Below, in pieces: positions 52,931-63,400 of a stretch of DNA of 64,000 nucleotides. Where the stretch lies: positions 1-64,000 of the forward strand of contig CAZTEX010000003.1 of assembly GCA_964612505.1 (NCBI GenBank), read 5' to 3'. The notes beneath the pieces were generated by a model. It ran no database searches, was not told where the DNA came from, and saw nothing but the letters and a program-made list of their open reading frames with translations. This stretch comes from JAAZZY01 sp964612505. Lineage in GTDB: Bacteria; Chlamydiota; Chlamydiia; Chlamydiales; JAAZZY01. The position numbers and the translations under genes were made by a program. The first letter of the stretch is position 1, and each line of letters opens with the position of its first letter.

Positions 52931-53518
52931 TTAAATTTTAATCCTAACGGGTTCTAGTTCAGCTTTTCTATTCTCATCTTTTTTGTCAGAAGGATTTGAA
53001 TTTTTTTCTAAATAAAAAGATAGACTGGTCAGAGCGAGCACTGCAAAGCCAATAATTATGACAACTTTAGCAACACTTTCTAAATCGGGTAATTCTAAAA
53101 GAGGACCGGCCCTATAGATTCCCTGAATCGTGGGTTGCCCATCAAAGACCCTTCCTGTAGGGGAAGATGTGCATTCAATGAGAGGTCGGGTGATACATAT
53201 TTGTCTAAAAGCATTTCGCTCTAAGTGGCAATTATTGCGATGCTCGGAGAAGAGTGTACACATATGGTATGACATTGTGGGTTCATTGCGACATTCTTGT
53301 CTAAATACTTGAGAACATTGCTTTAAGTATTCGACAGTTCGATTAACCACACCTTGAACACATTCGATTAAAGTGTTTGACTGATTTTTTGCTGTCTCAC
53401 ATTCTTGTAAACTAGCAAAGGGTTGGCATTTTCTCCAATAAGGGCAAAAAAAGCCACTCTCTGTTACATTGGTGAGCTCATCAGGAAGAATTTGAGGAGG
53501 GTAAGGATAAACTTGCAT
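52931..53518 (-). CDS. Cys-rich protein with C-terminal membrane anchor, next to type III operon
   Basis: A 195-residue protein that I do not recognise. It has 10 cysteines in residues 25-115, in patterns such as FFCPYWRKC and ECETAKNQ, then a linker and one membrane helix (about residues 148-168), then a charged basic tail. There is no N-terminal signal. A hairpin separates it from sctJ. It may be a tail-anchored protein with disulfide-bonded ectodomain. Association with type III secretion is only suggested by its position. Confidence 0.7.
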   Translation of the reverse strand: MQVYPYPPQILPDELTNVTESGFFCPYWRKCQPFASLQECETAKNQSNTLIECVQGVVNRTVEYLKQCSQVFRQECRNEPTMSYHMCTLFSEHRNNCHLERNAFRQICITRPLIECTSSPTGRVFDGQPTIQGIYRAGPLLELPDLESVAKVVIIIGFAVLALTSLSFYLEKNSNPSDKKDENRKAELEPVRIKI

Positions 53519-53651
53519 TTTAAAAGATCTCTTTTAATTAAAAAGAAAGCATAAAACAGGGGTATTAATTTTATATTAAGAAGTTTTAAAAAGTTAACTA
53601 GATATAAGACAATTAAAAAAATAGTTATTAATAATTATTTTTTTTAATTAA

Positions 53652-53680
53652 TTGCTTTATATGTGGATTTATAATAAAAT
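53652..53680 (+). promoter_or_regulatory. Sigma-66-type promoter candidate for the DMT transporter
   Basis: TTGCTT (53652-53657), 17 bases, TAAAAT (53675-53680). It lies about 40 bases before the ATG at 53722. Confidence 0.55.
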
Positions 53681-53721
53681 CATTCTCCATCAGCTAAAAA
53701 ATTCCCTGCAGGATTGTGCCT

Positions 53722-54639
53722 ATGTATTTAGTATTTGTTTTATACGCCCTCTTTGCCAGTGTTTTTACGATAGGAAAAGTGGCTCTTAATAGCGCTTCTC
53801 CTTTTTTTATTGTAGGCGCGCGTATGGCCTTAGCAGGTCTTGTCATGGTTATTTTTCAGCTCATTAAAGATAAAAATTCTTTTAAAATGACCCTTCAAGG
53901 CTGGATCAGTGTGATTTTATTTGCTTGTTTGGGCATTTATTTAACCAATATCTGTGAATTTTGGGCTCTTCAGCATCTAACTTCTGCTAAAACCTGTTTT
54001 TTATATAGCGCCATCCCTTTTGTCAGTGCCTTTTTCTCATTTTTAATTTTAAAAGAATCGATGAGCAAAAAGAAATGGTGGGGTTTAGGAATTGGAATGA
54101 TTGGGATCTTGCCCATCATGCTAGCTGGGACTGCGATGTCTCAAATAGGGGGATTATTTATATTCTCTTGGCCTGAAATCTTAATGATGATAGCCATTAT
54201 TTCTTCAGCATTGGGCTGGATATTCTTAAGAAAGACGGTGGCTCACCAAACAATCAATTTGTTTGTTGCCAATGGGCTCGGAATGTTAATAGGTGGAATT
54301 GTGACCCTTGGGCACTCCTTTTTAGTAGAACCTTGGAATCCAGTTCCTGTGGTAGATTGGCCAGCTTTTATTAAATCAGGACTTGCACTGCTTGTCGTTT
54401 CTAACCTTCTTGCTTACAATCTCTATGGCTATCTTTTAAAGCGTTATTCTGCGACTTTTATGTCTTTTGCGGGTCTTTCAACACCTTTCTTTGCATCCCT
54501 TTTTGGCTGGGTTTTCCTAGGCGAAATTGTGCCGTGGCCTCTATGGGCAGGGCTTGCTATTTTATCGGTGGGACTTGTTTTATTTCACCAAGAAGAGATC
54601 AAAGCCAAAGGATTCTCTGTCCGCGCTACAGAAGCTTAA
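53722..54639 (+). CDS. EamA/DMT family transporter
   Basis: About 305 residues from the ATG at 53722, which is 8 bases after AGGA; a GTG two codons earlier is too close to the ribosome binding site. Ten membrane helices in two EamA repeats are predictable: repeat 1 contains SPFFIVGARMALAGLVMV and repeat 2 ends STPFFASLFGWVFLGE. The substrate is unknown; related chlamydial proteins move S-adenosylmethionine or other metabolites from the host, so a nutrient import role is plausible. The gene is convergent with the HEAT-like gene. Confidence 0.88.
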   Translation: MYLVFVLYALFASVFTIGKVALNSASPFFIVGARMALAGLVMVIFQLIKDKNSFKMTLQGWISVILFACLGIYLTNICEFWALQHLTSAKTCFLYSAIPFVSAFFSFLILKESMSKKKWWGLGIGMIGILPIMLAGTAMSQIGGLFIFSWPEILMMIAIISSALGWIFLRKTVAHQTINLFVANGLGMLIGGIVTLGHSFLVEPWNPVPVVDWPAFIKSGLALLVVSNLLAYNLYGYLLKRYSATFMSFAGLSTPFFASLFGWVFLGEIVPWPLWAGLAILSVGLVLFHQEEIKAKGFSVRATEA

Positions 54640-54643
54640 TTTC

Positions 54644-55624
54644 TTAATCTAACTTCTTTTTTAATTTAGAAGAGACATATTGAAAGTCAGGTCCATATTG
54701 ATGAGGAAGTTGTCCTTTAAAATTAAAAAAGACTTTGACATCCTTTGTTTTTTTAAGTCCAAGACAAGCTAAGATTAAGTGGACAACAAGATTGGGCAAG
54801 TTAAAAACATGAAAATTCTGAAGTAACTCAAGGGATGCCTGAGCAAATTCTTCATTCTCTCCAAAATTAGTCAAACAAATAGCCGCTTTTTCATTATCTC
54901 TATTGACGGGTTGCTTTTTAAGCACAGTCATTAAAAAATCAAAAGCCGGCTTTCCAATGTTTTTAAGAGCAGAAATAACAGCTTCTTCATGTTGAAAGTT
55001 TTCTGCTCTCATACTTTCAAAGAGAGGAATGATCGCTTTCTCTGCTTTCATTTTCCCTAAAATTTGGGCAATATGTGTAGGTGTTTTTCCATAACCCGGA
55101 AAAAGGGGATCTAAAAATTCTTCGGACTTTAATATATCTAAAAGATAAGGAAGAGCTTTTTCTTGTTTTGCGAGTTTTTCAATTTCAGCTTTGGGCTGCG
55201 CCTCTTCAGTTAAGATTAATTCTGCAAGTAGAGTGGGGATTGATCCAGCATCTTGTGAAATAGAGTGAAGTTTGCGTAGGCCCTGATAAAGCTGTAGCAC
55301 ATTGAGGATCTGCTCATGTTCTGTTTCTGAGAGTCTACTTGAAGCTAAATCATAGCCAAGTTGCTCTTCGATTTCAGCCAGTTTTTTAATGCTATAGAGG
55401 TCAAACTCATTGCAGCAACCCACTCCATCTTTGCGGTAATATTCCAACATGAAAGCAAATTTACCTCCAAAATGGGCATTACGATGCATTAAAATTAAAT
55501 TGGCAATATCATCTGGCAATGGAAGGAGATCGGCATCATGATCTAAATTAGCATATGCATATTGTTCATCGATAACAATTGGATCATCACTGACTTGCTT
55601 GATCAGCTCTTTAAAAGATGACAT
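54644..55624 (-). CDS. Hypothetical helical-repeat (HEAT-like) protein
   Basis: A 326-residue acidic protein without signal or membrane segment. The C-terminal 200 residues contain repeating helical pairs such as LPYLLDILKSEEFL, KAIIPLFESMRAENF and AFDFLMTVLKKQP, typical of HEAT repeats, which bind other proteins. The N-terminal 130 residues are not recognised. It lies 2 bp after lipA and is probably translated from the lpdA-lipA mRNA, but a link to lipoic acid metabolism is not shown. Confidence 0.75.
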   Translation of the reverse strand: MSSFKELIKQVSDDPIVIDEQYAYANLDHDADLLPLPDDIANLILMHRNAHFGGKFAFMLEYYRKDGVGCCNEFDLYSIKKLAEIEEQLGYDLASSRLSETEHEQILNVLQLYQGLRKLHSISQDAGSIPTLLAELILTEEAQPKAEIEKLAKQEKALPYLLDILKSEEFLDPLFPGYGKTPTHIAQILGKMKAEKAIIPLFESMRAENFQHEEAVISALKNIGKPAFDFLMTVLKKQPVNRDNEKAAICLTNFGENEEFAQASLELLQNFHVFNLPNLVVHLILACLGLKKTKDVKVFFNFKGQLPHQYGPDFQYVSSKLKKKLD

Positions 55625-55626
55625 GT

Positions 55627-56586
55627 TTAAATCTCCTCAAATTTTCTTTGAACTAAATCCGCATTATAGCTGGAGCGAACAAAAGGTCCGCTATAAACAA
55701 ATTTAAGTCCTATTTGCTTCCCATATTGGGTGTAATTTTCAAATTCCTCAGGAGTAATAAAGGCTTTAACGGTGAGCTTTCTTCGACTCGATTGTAGATA
55801 TTGACCAATGGTGACGATATCACAGCCAGCCTCTTTTAAATCCTCAAGGGCTTGATGCACTTGCTCTTTAGTTTCTCCAAGACCTACCATAATACCCGAT
55901 TTTACAAGTAGATGGGGAGCTTTTTTTTTGACATATTTTAAAATATCCAGGGTTCTTTGATAAGTAGCCTTATGGCGAACTCTGGGGGTAAGCTCTCTAA
56001 CAGTTTCAAGGTTGTAATTAAAAATTTTAATATCAGATTCGATGACTTGGTCGATTGCTTGATAGTTACCTTCAAAATCAGAAGTGAGCACTTCCACAGT
56101 GCCTCCAGGGATCTCTTTTCGTATTTCAGCAATAATTTTAGAGAGTTGAGAGGCACCCCCATCTGCTAAATCGTCGCGTGCAACCATCGTTAAAACAACA
56201 TGCTTAAGTCCCAGTTCTTTGGCTGCTTGAGCGACTTTTTGGGGTTCTAGAGGGTCTAAGGGTTTTGGTGTTTTGGAAAAATCAATATCACAAAAGCCGC
56301 AGTTTCTGGTGCACTCTTTTCCAAGCGTTAAAAACGTCGCCGTTTTTTTGGAAAAGCATTCTAGTAAGTTCGGGCATTTTGCTTCTTCACAAACGGTAGG
56401 AACACGATCTTGTCCGAGAATCTTATTGGTTTGCCACAGTAAATCGCCTTGAGGGAGTTTGCGATGCAGCCAAGTAGGAAAGCGGCCAACAGAAACAACA
56501 CGCTTTTCTTCAATTTTTTCAGGGCTTGGAGGTAAAATATTCTTTTTTACCTTGGGCTTAGGATCAAAGGAGTCCAAGTTGCTCAT
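55627..56586 (-). CDS. lipA: Lipoyl synthase
   Basis: A 319-residue radical-SAM enzyme that inserts two sulfur atoms into octanoyl-carrier to make lipoyl groups. Both iron-sulfur clusters are visible: Cys66, Cys71, Cys77 for the sulfur-donating cluster and Cys92, Cys96, Cys99 (CTRNCGFCD) for the radical-SAM cluster. It works on 2-oxoacid dehydrogenase complexes, matching lpdA five bases upstream. The same lpdA-lipA-sctJ neighbourhood occurs in Chlamydia. Confidence 0.96.
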   Translation of the reverse strand: MSNLDSFDPKPKVKKNILPPSPEKIEEKRVVSVGRFPTWLHRKLPQGDLLWQTNKILGQDRVPTVCEEAKCPNLLECFSKKTATFLTLGKECTRNCGFCDIDFSKTPKPLDPLEPQKVAQAAKELGLKHVVLTMVARDDLADGGASQLSKIIAEIRKEIPGGTVEVLTSDFEGNYQAIDQVIESDIKIFNYNLETVRELTPRVRHKATYQRTLDILKYVKKKAPHLLVKSGIMVGLGETKEQVHQALEDLKEAGCDIVTIGQYLQSSRRKLTVKAFITPEEFENYTQYGKQIGLKFVYSGPFVRSSYNADLVQRKFEEI

Positions 56587-56591
56587 GGGTG

Positions 56592-57983
56592 TTACCTTTT
56601 TTTCTTAGGTGGAAAATGAATAGGCATCTCATTGGCTATGAGAGCAGCTTCAAGCCAAGCTTCGGCCACTGTTGGATGAGCGTGGATGGTATCTGCAAGA
56701 TCATCGAGCGTTAGCTCACAGCGAATAGCTAAAGTAATTTCTGCAATTAACGCGGAGGCTTCATGGCCAATAACTTGCCCTCCAATAACCTGACCTGTTT
56801 TTTTATCTGCAACCACTTGAACAAATCCTTCGGTTTCATTGGCTGCTTGGGATTTTCCTAGAGCCATGAAAGGATATTTGCCGACTTTATAATCGATTTT
56901 TTTGGCAGCTGCTTGCTCTGGAAGTAATCCTACAGTTGCAATTTCAGGATTTGTAAATACGACTGCAGGAACGGCATTATAGTGCATTTTAGCAGAAATG
57001 CCCATTGCATTACTTGCAGCAACAAGCCCTTGATGAGAAGCTACATGAGCTAGCATCCATTGACCTGTGATATCTCCAATTGCATAAATATCTGCAACAC
57101 TCGTTTCCATTTTTTCATTGGTTTCAATAATACCCCGCTGCGTGGTTAATCCAGCACTTTCTAAACCAATTTTATCGGTGTTTAAAGATCTTCCGACAGA
57201 GACAAGAGCAAGCTCTGTATGAATAGGAGGAGCATCTTTTAGTTTGACAGTCACCCCTTTTTCGGTTTTATCGATCCCTTCTACCATCGCTTGCGTGTGG
57301 ATTTGAATTCCTTTTTTCTCAAAAATTTTAGTGAGTTCGCGAGCAAGATCTGCCCCTTGAGTCGGTATAATAGAATTCATAGCTTCTAAAATATGAATTT
57401 CAACTCCATAGTCTGCAAAGCAGGAAGCAAATTCACAGCCAATATATCCACCCCCAATAATGGCTAAACTTTTTGGGAGTTTTTTGAGTTGTAAAAGAGA
57501 GGTTGAAGAGAGAATTTTTTTATGATCAAAGGGAAAAGCGGGAATGTCTTTTGGTTCTGACCCGGTTGCAATAATGATTTTTTTGCCCGATAAAACTTCG
57601 TTATTTTCTCCTATGACTTTAACAGTTTTAGGATCTGTAAACTTTCCAAATCCTTTAAAAATAGTGATTTGATTGGCCTCAATCAGTCCTGTTAAGCTCG
57701 TTCTAATTTTACCAACAACACCATCTTTACGCAGGGCCATCTGATCGAAGTGTATTTTAGGTGTGCTCACCTCAATGCCATAGTCGCTGGCATGTCGAAT
57801 TTTATGAGCTAAATGGGCATTAGCTAAAAGAGTTTTTGAAGGAATACATCCGCGGTTAAGGCAAGTTCCTCCCATTTCTAGGCTTTCGATTAAGGCTACT
57901 TTTGCTCCAAGTTGAGCTGCTTTTATGGCAGCTACATAGCCACCTGGGCCTCCACCGATCACAATAACGTCAAATTTCTGCAT
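56592..57983 (-). CDS. lpdA: Dihydrolipoyl dehydrogenase
   Basis: A 463-residue flavoprotein reoxidising dihydrolipoamide in 2-oxoacid dehydrogenase complexes. The FAD motif VIGGGPGGYVAAIKAAQLG is at the start; the redox-active pair is Cys41 and Cys46 (GGTCLNRGCIPSK). A second nucleotide motif AIIGGGYIGCEFASCFADYG and the C-terminal HAHPTVAEAWLEAA with the catalytic His-Glu are present. AAAGGA precedes the ATG. It is the first gene of lpdA-lipA-HEAT. Confidence 0.96.
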   Translation of the reverse strand: MQKFDVIVIGGGPGGYVAAIKAAQLGAKVALIESLEMGGTCLNRGCIPSKTLLANAHLAHKIRHASDYGIEVSTPKIHFDQMALRKDGVVGKIRTSLTGLIEANQITIFKGFGKFTDPKTVKVIGENNEVLSGKKIIIATGSEPKDIPAFPFDHKKILSSTSLLQLKKLPKSLAIIGGGYIGCEFASCFADYGVEIHILEAMNSIIPTQGADLARELTKIFEKKGIQIHTQAMVEGIDKTEKGVTVKLKDAPPIHTELALVSVGRSLNTDKIGLESAGLTTQRGIIETNEKMETSVADIYAIGDITGQWMLAHVASHQGLVAASNAMGISAKMHYNAVPAVVFTNPEIATVGLLPEQAAAKKIDYKVGKYPFMALGKSQAANETEGFVQVVADKKTGQVIGGQVIGHEASALIAEITLAIRCELTLDDLADTIHAHPTVAEAWLEAALIANEMPIHFPPKKKR

Positions 57984-58083
57984 GTCACATCCTTTTTCGC
58001 CGTGAGCTAAAATTACTCTATAAAGATTATTTCAAGAATTGGCAAGCTCATCTAATAATTTGAGCAATTATACAAAAAATAGT

Positions 58084-58617
58084 CTAAAAATCCAAGAGAC
58101 AAACAGATTCCTTGCCTGCATCTGACTCCTTATCGCAAGCTAGGAGTAAAGGATTGGTTGGAAGTAGTCTAAAATCAACTGTATTTCCAGGTGTTCCAAA
58201 GCTAGCCATCACAGAAGTACTGTATTCAACATTTTGCCTATTTAAAAATTGAGAGAATATTTTATTAAAGGGTATTTCTGAATGAAGCTCGATATTCTGA
58301 CTTTGACCCCCTTGATTAGGAGTTGGACTTTTAGAGCGATAATCAACCGTTGGCAGTGTAGGTAAAGAAATAAAAAATCGGGATTGCCATATGCTGGATT
58401 GTGTGAGTGGATCTTTGCGAGGTGTCATAGAAATAGTTATAGATCCTTGTGTTTGAAGAATCTCAAGAGCTTTTTGAAGGACTTGTGTATCTGGGATTTT
58501 TTCGCACACCCTCTGGCAAGTGTTCCAATGTTTTTTAAGATCTACAGTTGGCTTTTCTGTAATGGTGACAAGGGATGCATTGAGTTTTCCATTGTTTAAG
58601 CTGGGGGGCGTTGTCAT
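58084..58617 (-). CDS. Hypothetical protein, paralogue pair member 1
   Basis: A 177-residue protein without signal or membrane segment. It shares its plan with the next upstream gene: a LNGSL-like start, a helical middle, a SRFFISLPTLPTVDYR segment (here with a Pro-rich linker) and a conserved end with ELHSEIPFNKIFSQFLN and a VDFRLLP strand. It belongs to no family that I know. Separate ribosome binding sites and a 145-bp gap suggest that the pair are independently expressed. Function unknown. Confidence 0.65.
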   Translation of the reverse strand: MTTPPSLNNGKLNASLVTITEKPTVDLKKHWNTCQRVCEKIPDTQVLQKALEILQTQGSITISMTPRKDPLTQSSIWQSRFFISLPTLPTVDYRSKSPTPNQGGQSQNIELHSEIPFNKIFSQFLNRQNVEYSTSVMASFGTPGNTVDFRLLPTNPLLLACDKESDAGKESVCLLDF

Positions 58618-58762
58618 AATTTTTTCTCATTTACTTGAGTGTTTTAAAAATTTTTCAGAAAAATTGTAGTCTAAACAGCGATTTATTGGAGAGCGATTTT
58701 ATCTCATCCATAGCAGACTAAAATTTGCAACTGATGTGCTATTTTGGGATTAAAGTAGATCT

Positions 58763-59218
58763 TTAAATTCTGATGTAATCAACTGACTTTGAAGGATCTT
58801 TTGCATCCACTATTGTTTGTCTAGAAAAGGGAATTCCCAATTTATTTAAAAGTTGTGAGAGTTGCGTCGTGAACATAGCCTCATCTTCAGAATGAAGGAT
58901 AACTTCTCTGTAGCTTGGATTATGATTAGCGGGGCGCCTAACTCGAAAATCACAAGTAGGGGTAGGTAAAAAACGAAATAGAAAAGATTGCTGATAACCT
59001 GGCTCATTGACTTTAGCTAAAGGTTGTGTAAAAAGAGTCAACAATCTTGTTGTTTGTAAAGTGTTGAGAGCCAAACGACAAACAGTCTCATCAGAGGCTT
59101 GGCTCAAAGCGGTCCTCAATTTGATCCATTCTTTTCTAGGGTCTTGAGTGGGCTTTATGTTAATGCCGAAAAGAGATCCGTTAAGCGATCGGCTGCCTTC
59201 AGTGGCAACGGTAGCCAT
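58763..59218 (-). CDS. Hypothetical protein, paralogue pair member 2
   Basis: A 151-residue protein similar to the preceding entry: SLNGSLFGINIKPTQDPRKEW at the N-terminus, then SFLFRFLPTPTCDFRVR and EVILHSEDEAMFTTQLSQLL, ending in SVDYIRI. No signal or membrane segment and no catalytic motif is visible. Both copies have a similar length and an intact frame, which argues that they are expressed. Function unknown; lineage-specific. Confidence 0.65.
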   Translation of the reverse strand: MATVATEGSRSLNGSLFGINIKPTQDPRKEWIKLRTALSQASDETVCRLALNTLQTTRLLTLFTQPLAKVNEPGYQQSFLFRFLPTPTCDFRVRRPANHNPSYREVILHSEDEAMFTTQLSQLLNKLGIPFSRQTIVDAKDPSKSVDYIRI

Positions 59219-59469
59219 AAATTTTTTCCGTTAGTGAGTTTTTTTTGAATTTAGTAGCGAATGATTTCATAAATAAAGAAGGATGTCAAATAGATCATGA
59301 GAGTAATTTTTATAAATTACAAGAATAACAAAAAAGTTTCTCTTATTATGGGATTTATTTTTGACGAATTAATGATTTTTCTTCATACTGAATTTTTTAT
59401 AGAGGGCTGAGAAACTCTTGTAATTTTATTTCTATTCTAAGCCTGATTAAACCTAAAAGGGAATTTTCG

Positions 59470-60006
59470 ATGAGCACTAAAACCCATAAAAGATTGTGTT
59501 GGAACTGTGATGGCTATGTTCATGTCTATGAGGTTAAATGCCCCTATTGCGCAGTGAGTTTGTTAGAACAAATCCGAGAAGGCCGAAGTATTGAAGAGAA
59601 GCAAACGATCTCTCAAAATCTAGAAGAAAAAAATACTCAAATTGCTTTTAATGAATTTCAGCCTCCTTATCAAAATTATGGGGCTAATTTTAATGAACCT
59701 GAAATCAAAAAAGTAGAGCCGGTCAAAAACGACTCTAGCAGCAAACCCGCTACTGATATTGAAAATCCTTTTGCGGCCTTGATTTTGGTTCTCCCTGGAA
59801 CGGTTCTTTTTTTATTAGGATTAACAATTCTTCTGTTTTCTTCAGATGGGAAGCTTGTTTTTCAGTTTAAAGCCAAATTCTGGTTTGTCTATTTGCTAGG
59901 ATCATTGCCCCTTTTATATGCTGGGTATCGGTTGCTTTTTCCAAAGCAGAAAGAAATGAGATCTAGTTATGAGAATAGCTCTTTTACAAATCCTTTAGAG
60001 CGCTAA
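59470..60006 (+). CDS. Zinc-ribbon membrane protein of unknown function
   Basis: A 178-residue protein. The start has a zinc ribbon CWNCDGYVHVYEVKCPYC (two CxxC pairs), then an acidic, Gln-rich linker of about 65 residues, and two membrane helices (about residues 103-122 and 136-154), ending with a short polar tail. The order soluble zinc ribbon then membrane pair fits a regulatory or assembly membrane protein, but I cannot name it. AAAGGGA precedes the ATG. It is convergent with the gene at 60032. Confidence 0.75.
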   Translation: MSTKTHKRLCWNCDGYVHVYEVKCPYCAVSLLEQIREGRSIEEKQTISQNLEEKNTQIAFNEFQPPYQNYGANFNEPEIKKVEPVKNDSSSKPATDIENPFAALILVLPGTVLFLLGLTILLFSSDGKLVFQFKAKFWFVYLLGSLPLLYAGYRLLFPKQKEMRSSYENSSFTNPLER

Positions 60007-60031
60007 CGACGTTTTCTTCTTTTAAAGATTA

Positions 60032-60400
60032 TCAAACAAATTGATAGACTCTCACTGTAGAACCTGCGTTAATCCTTTCACACCAATCCAGCTCACGATT
60101 AGTCGCTGAAGAAATTTGATTTTCGAGGATCTTGAGTGTCGGATCTACCTCTGTAGTGCCAATTTCATAGCGTTGAGTGAGTACATTTGGATGGTGGAAT
60201 GTAAGGCGATAATTGACAAGAGACTTTGGTTCAATTGTTATAATCAACCCGCTAAATTCTTGTGAAATGGTTATAGCTGCATCCACAATGGTCTGTTTAG
60301 GAACATTGCGACGGGAATAAATAATAGAATTGTCCAATGGATTAATGTATCCAATAGAATATCGAGTTTCATAGACTGAAGATGGAGCTGCTAAACTCAT
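60032..60400 (-). CDS. Hypothetical protein downstream of secA
   Basis: A 122-residue protein without signal or membrane segment, starting 6 bases after the secA stop and probably on the same transcript. It seems mostly beta-rich (RYSIGYINPLDNSIIYS, LIITIEPKSLVNYRLTFHH). I do not recognise it. A relation to the nearby 151- and 177-residue pair is not convincing. Confidence 0.6.
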   Translation of the reverse strand: MSLAAPSSVYETRYSIGYINPLDNSIIYSRRNVPKQTIVDAAITISQEFSGLIITIEPKSLVNYRLTFHHPNVLTQRYEIGTTEVDPTLKILENQISSATNRELDWCERINAGSTVRVYQFV

Positions 60401-60406
60401 ACCGAT

Positions 60407-63400
60407 CTAATCTTTATGGACTATTTGCGCCCCGCAACACTTTTTGAACTTTTTCCCACTTCCACAAGGACAAGGTTCATTGCGTTGAGTATGGTCTTCT
60501 CGAATTAAAGGAACTAGCTTAGGTTCACTAACCTCTGCTTCTTCTGTTTGCTCATTTTCAAAATCAGGAAGTAAAGACCTCTGTGTTTGAAAATTTAAGT
60601 CACCCAGCATCTTTAAGAGAGAGGAGTGGTGCTCAGGGGTCATAATTTCAAGCTTAAAGCTCTCTTTAAGCATAGCAAGATGCATGCGATTGACCATGGA
60701 CTCGAATGCTTTAAAAGATTCTTGTTTAAACTCAAGAAGGGGATCTTTGTTGCCAACGGAGCGCAAGGAAACTTCAGCACGAAGATAGTCAATGGCGAGC
60801 AAATGCTGTTGCCAATGTTCATCAATAGTCTGAATCATCAAATTTTGAATCGCTTGATTAAGAATATCTGCTGTGGATTCTAAGTTGGCATCTTCAGGTA
60901 AAAGTCGCAGAGCCTTTTTTTGCAGATCATTCATTTTAAGAGCTAAAGCGCGGTGAATATGTTTTAGAATGGATCTTTGTAATTGCTCTAAATTAGACGC
61001 ATTACTTTTTAAGCTTTCAATAGTGAACGTAACGGGAAAAGTATTGGCAAGCCACTCATATAGCCCTTCGACATTCCACTGACTTTTATCTTTTTGATGA
61101 AAATAAAGCTGTACATGGTGCTCTACTTCTTGTTCTAAAATTTCACGAAGATGATTCATCGCTTCTTCGGTTGTCAAAATTTCATTGCGGAAGCGATAGA
61201 TCTCTTGTCTTTGTTTATTGATGACATCATCATATTCAAGAGTGTATTTGCGAATAGTATAATTGCGCTGTTCAATTCGCTTCTGAGCAGTTTCAATCGA
61301 TTTATTCAAAATACCAGCTGAAATAGCTTCACCTTCTGGAGGACGCCATTTTTTGATCATGGCATTGAGCTTTGGAGAAGCAAAGAGTCTCATCAATTGA
61401 TCTTCAAAAGAAACATAAAACTTAGAGGATCCTGGATCGCCTTGGCGCGCGCAACGACCTCGTAACTGACGATCAATACGTCTAGACTGATGTCTGCAAG
61501 TTCCAATGACATGGAGCCCTCCTAAAGCAATCACTTCTTTAGAAAGCTTAATATCTGTGCCTCGTCCGGCCATATTGGTGGCAATCGTAATGGCTTTCAA
61601 TTTTCCTGCTTCTGCAATAATTTCAGCTTCTTTTTCGTGATGTTTAGCGTTTAGCACCGTATGGGGCAGTTTATTAGCTCTCAAGATACGGGAAAGCTTT
61701 TCTGAAATATCAACTGATTCTGTTCCAATTAAGATAGGACGCCCTTTTTCATGGACCTCTTTAATCTCTTTTAAAATCGCGTTGTATTTTTCCCGCTCTG
61801 TCATGTAGATTTCATCGTTGGCATCTTTACGCTGACATACTTTATGAGTGGGGACAGCAAGCACGTTCATTTTATAAATTTCTTTAAATTCGCCAGCTTC
61901 AGTAATCGCAGTTCCTGTCATCCCTGCCAGTTTTGTATACAAACGAAAGTAGTTTTGCAGGGTGATCGTAGCGTAAGTTTGCGTCTCTTTTTGAATTTCA
62001 ACTTCTTCTTTGGCTTCAATAGCTTGATGCAAGCCATCTGAAAAACGGCGTCCAGGTTGTGGGCGTCCTGTATGTTCATCAATGATGACAACGGCATCTT
62101 CTTGAATAATGTAATCCACATCTTTTTCCATAAGAAGATGAGCGCGCAGCATCTGTCTTAGATTGTGGGCGCGTTCTTTTTTCTGAGCATCTTGCTCTTG
62201 AAGATGGGTTTTTCTCTGTAATTTTTCCTCATTAGACCACTCAGGATGATGTTCGATTTCGGCATAAAGAGGTCCTAAATCTAGCATTGTAAAATCATCA
62301 AAAGATCCCTCTGTGGAAACCTTAGACCATGTCAGAATCCCCTTGTCTGTTAACTCATATTCGCTGGCTTTTTCATCGACAATGACATATAAACCCGAAA
62401 GAATTTTTGCTTTTTCGGCTCTATTTTGTTCACTGTAATAAAAGATATCGAGTTCATCAATACGAGTCCTTAAGTCAGGATCTTCTAAAATCTTTTTGAG
62501 GACGTTATTGCGAGGAGTTCCCTTGCTGACAATCCAAAGTTTTTGGATTGCTTGCTGGATTAACTCTTGCTCTTCTTTAGATTTTTTTGTCTGCTCGTCT
62601 GCGCGTAATTGGTAACCACTTTGATCGAGCAGTCTTTTAGCTTCTGTTGCGTAGCTATTACAGAGATCTCGTTGCATTTTCACAATTTGAGAGACACTGT
62701 CTTTAAGCTCATGATAAAGCTGCTGGCTTTTAGCGACAGGGCCTGAAATAATTAAAGGTGTGCGAGCTTCGTCGATCAAGATCGAATCAATTTCATCGAC
62801 AATCGCATAGTAAAAACCTCTTTGCACTTGTTCGTTAGCGTGAAGTGCCATGGAGTTATCGCGCAGATAGTCAAAACCAAATTCAGAAGCTGTTCCATAG
62901 ACGATATCATGCTTGTAGATTTCTCTTTTTTCTTCTGTAGACAGGTTGCTTGTTAGAGCTGCGCAGCGAATACCGAGCCATTTTAAAATGAACCCCATCC
63001 ATTCACAGTCTCTTTTAACAAGATAGTCATTGACGGTGACTAGGTGAACAGGCTTTTGGGTAAGGCTGTTGAGATAAAGTGGCATTACGGCTGTGAGCGT
63101 CTTTCCTTCCCCTGTTTGCATCTCAGCAACAGATCCATAGTGAAGGGCCAGCGCTCCAATAATTTGAACGTCATAAGGGATCATATCCCATTTTTGGTCA
63201 TATCCTGAGACGTGAATTTGAGTGCCTACCATGCGTCGGCAAGCGTTTTTAACAACGGCAAAAGCTTCAGGGATTAAGTTGTCTAAAGGTTCCCCATTTT
63301 GTAAGCGCTCTTTGAATTCTTCTGTTTTAAAGCGAAGTTCGTTATCGGAGAGGGATTGGTAGCCTTCTTCGATAAGGTTCACTTGTTGAACTATTTTTTT

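Noticed and set aside
53716..53721. GTG at 53716 as start of the DMT transporter
   Set aside because: It is only 2 bases after the AGGA sequence, while the ATG at 53722 has normal spacing.
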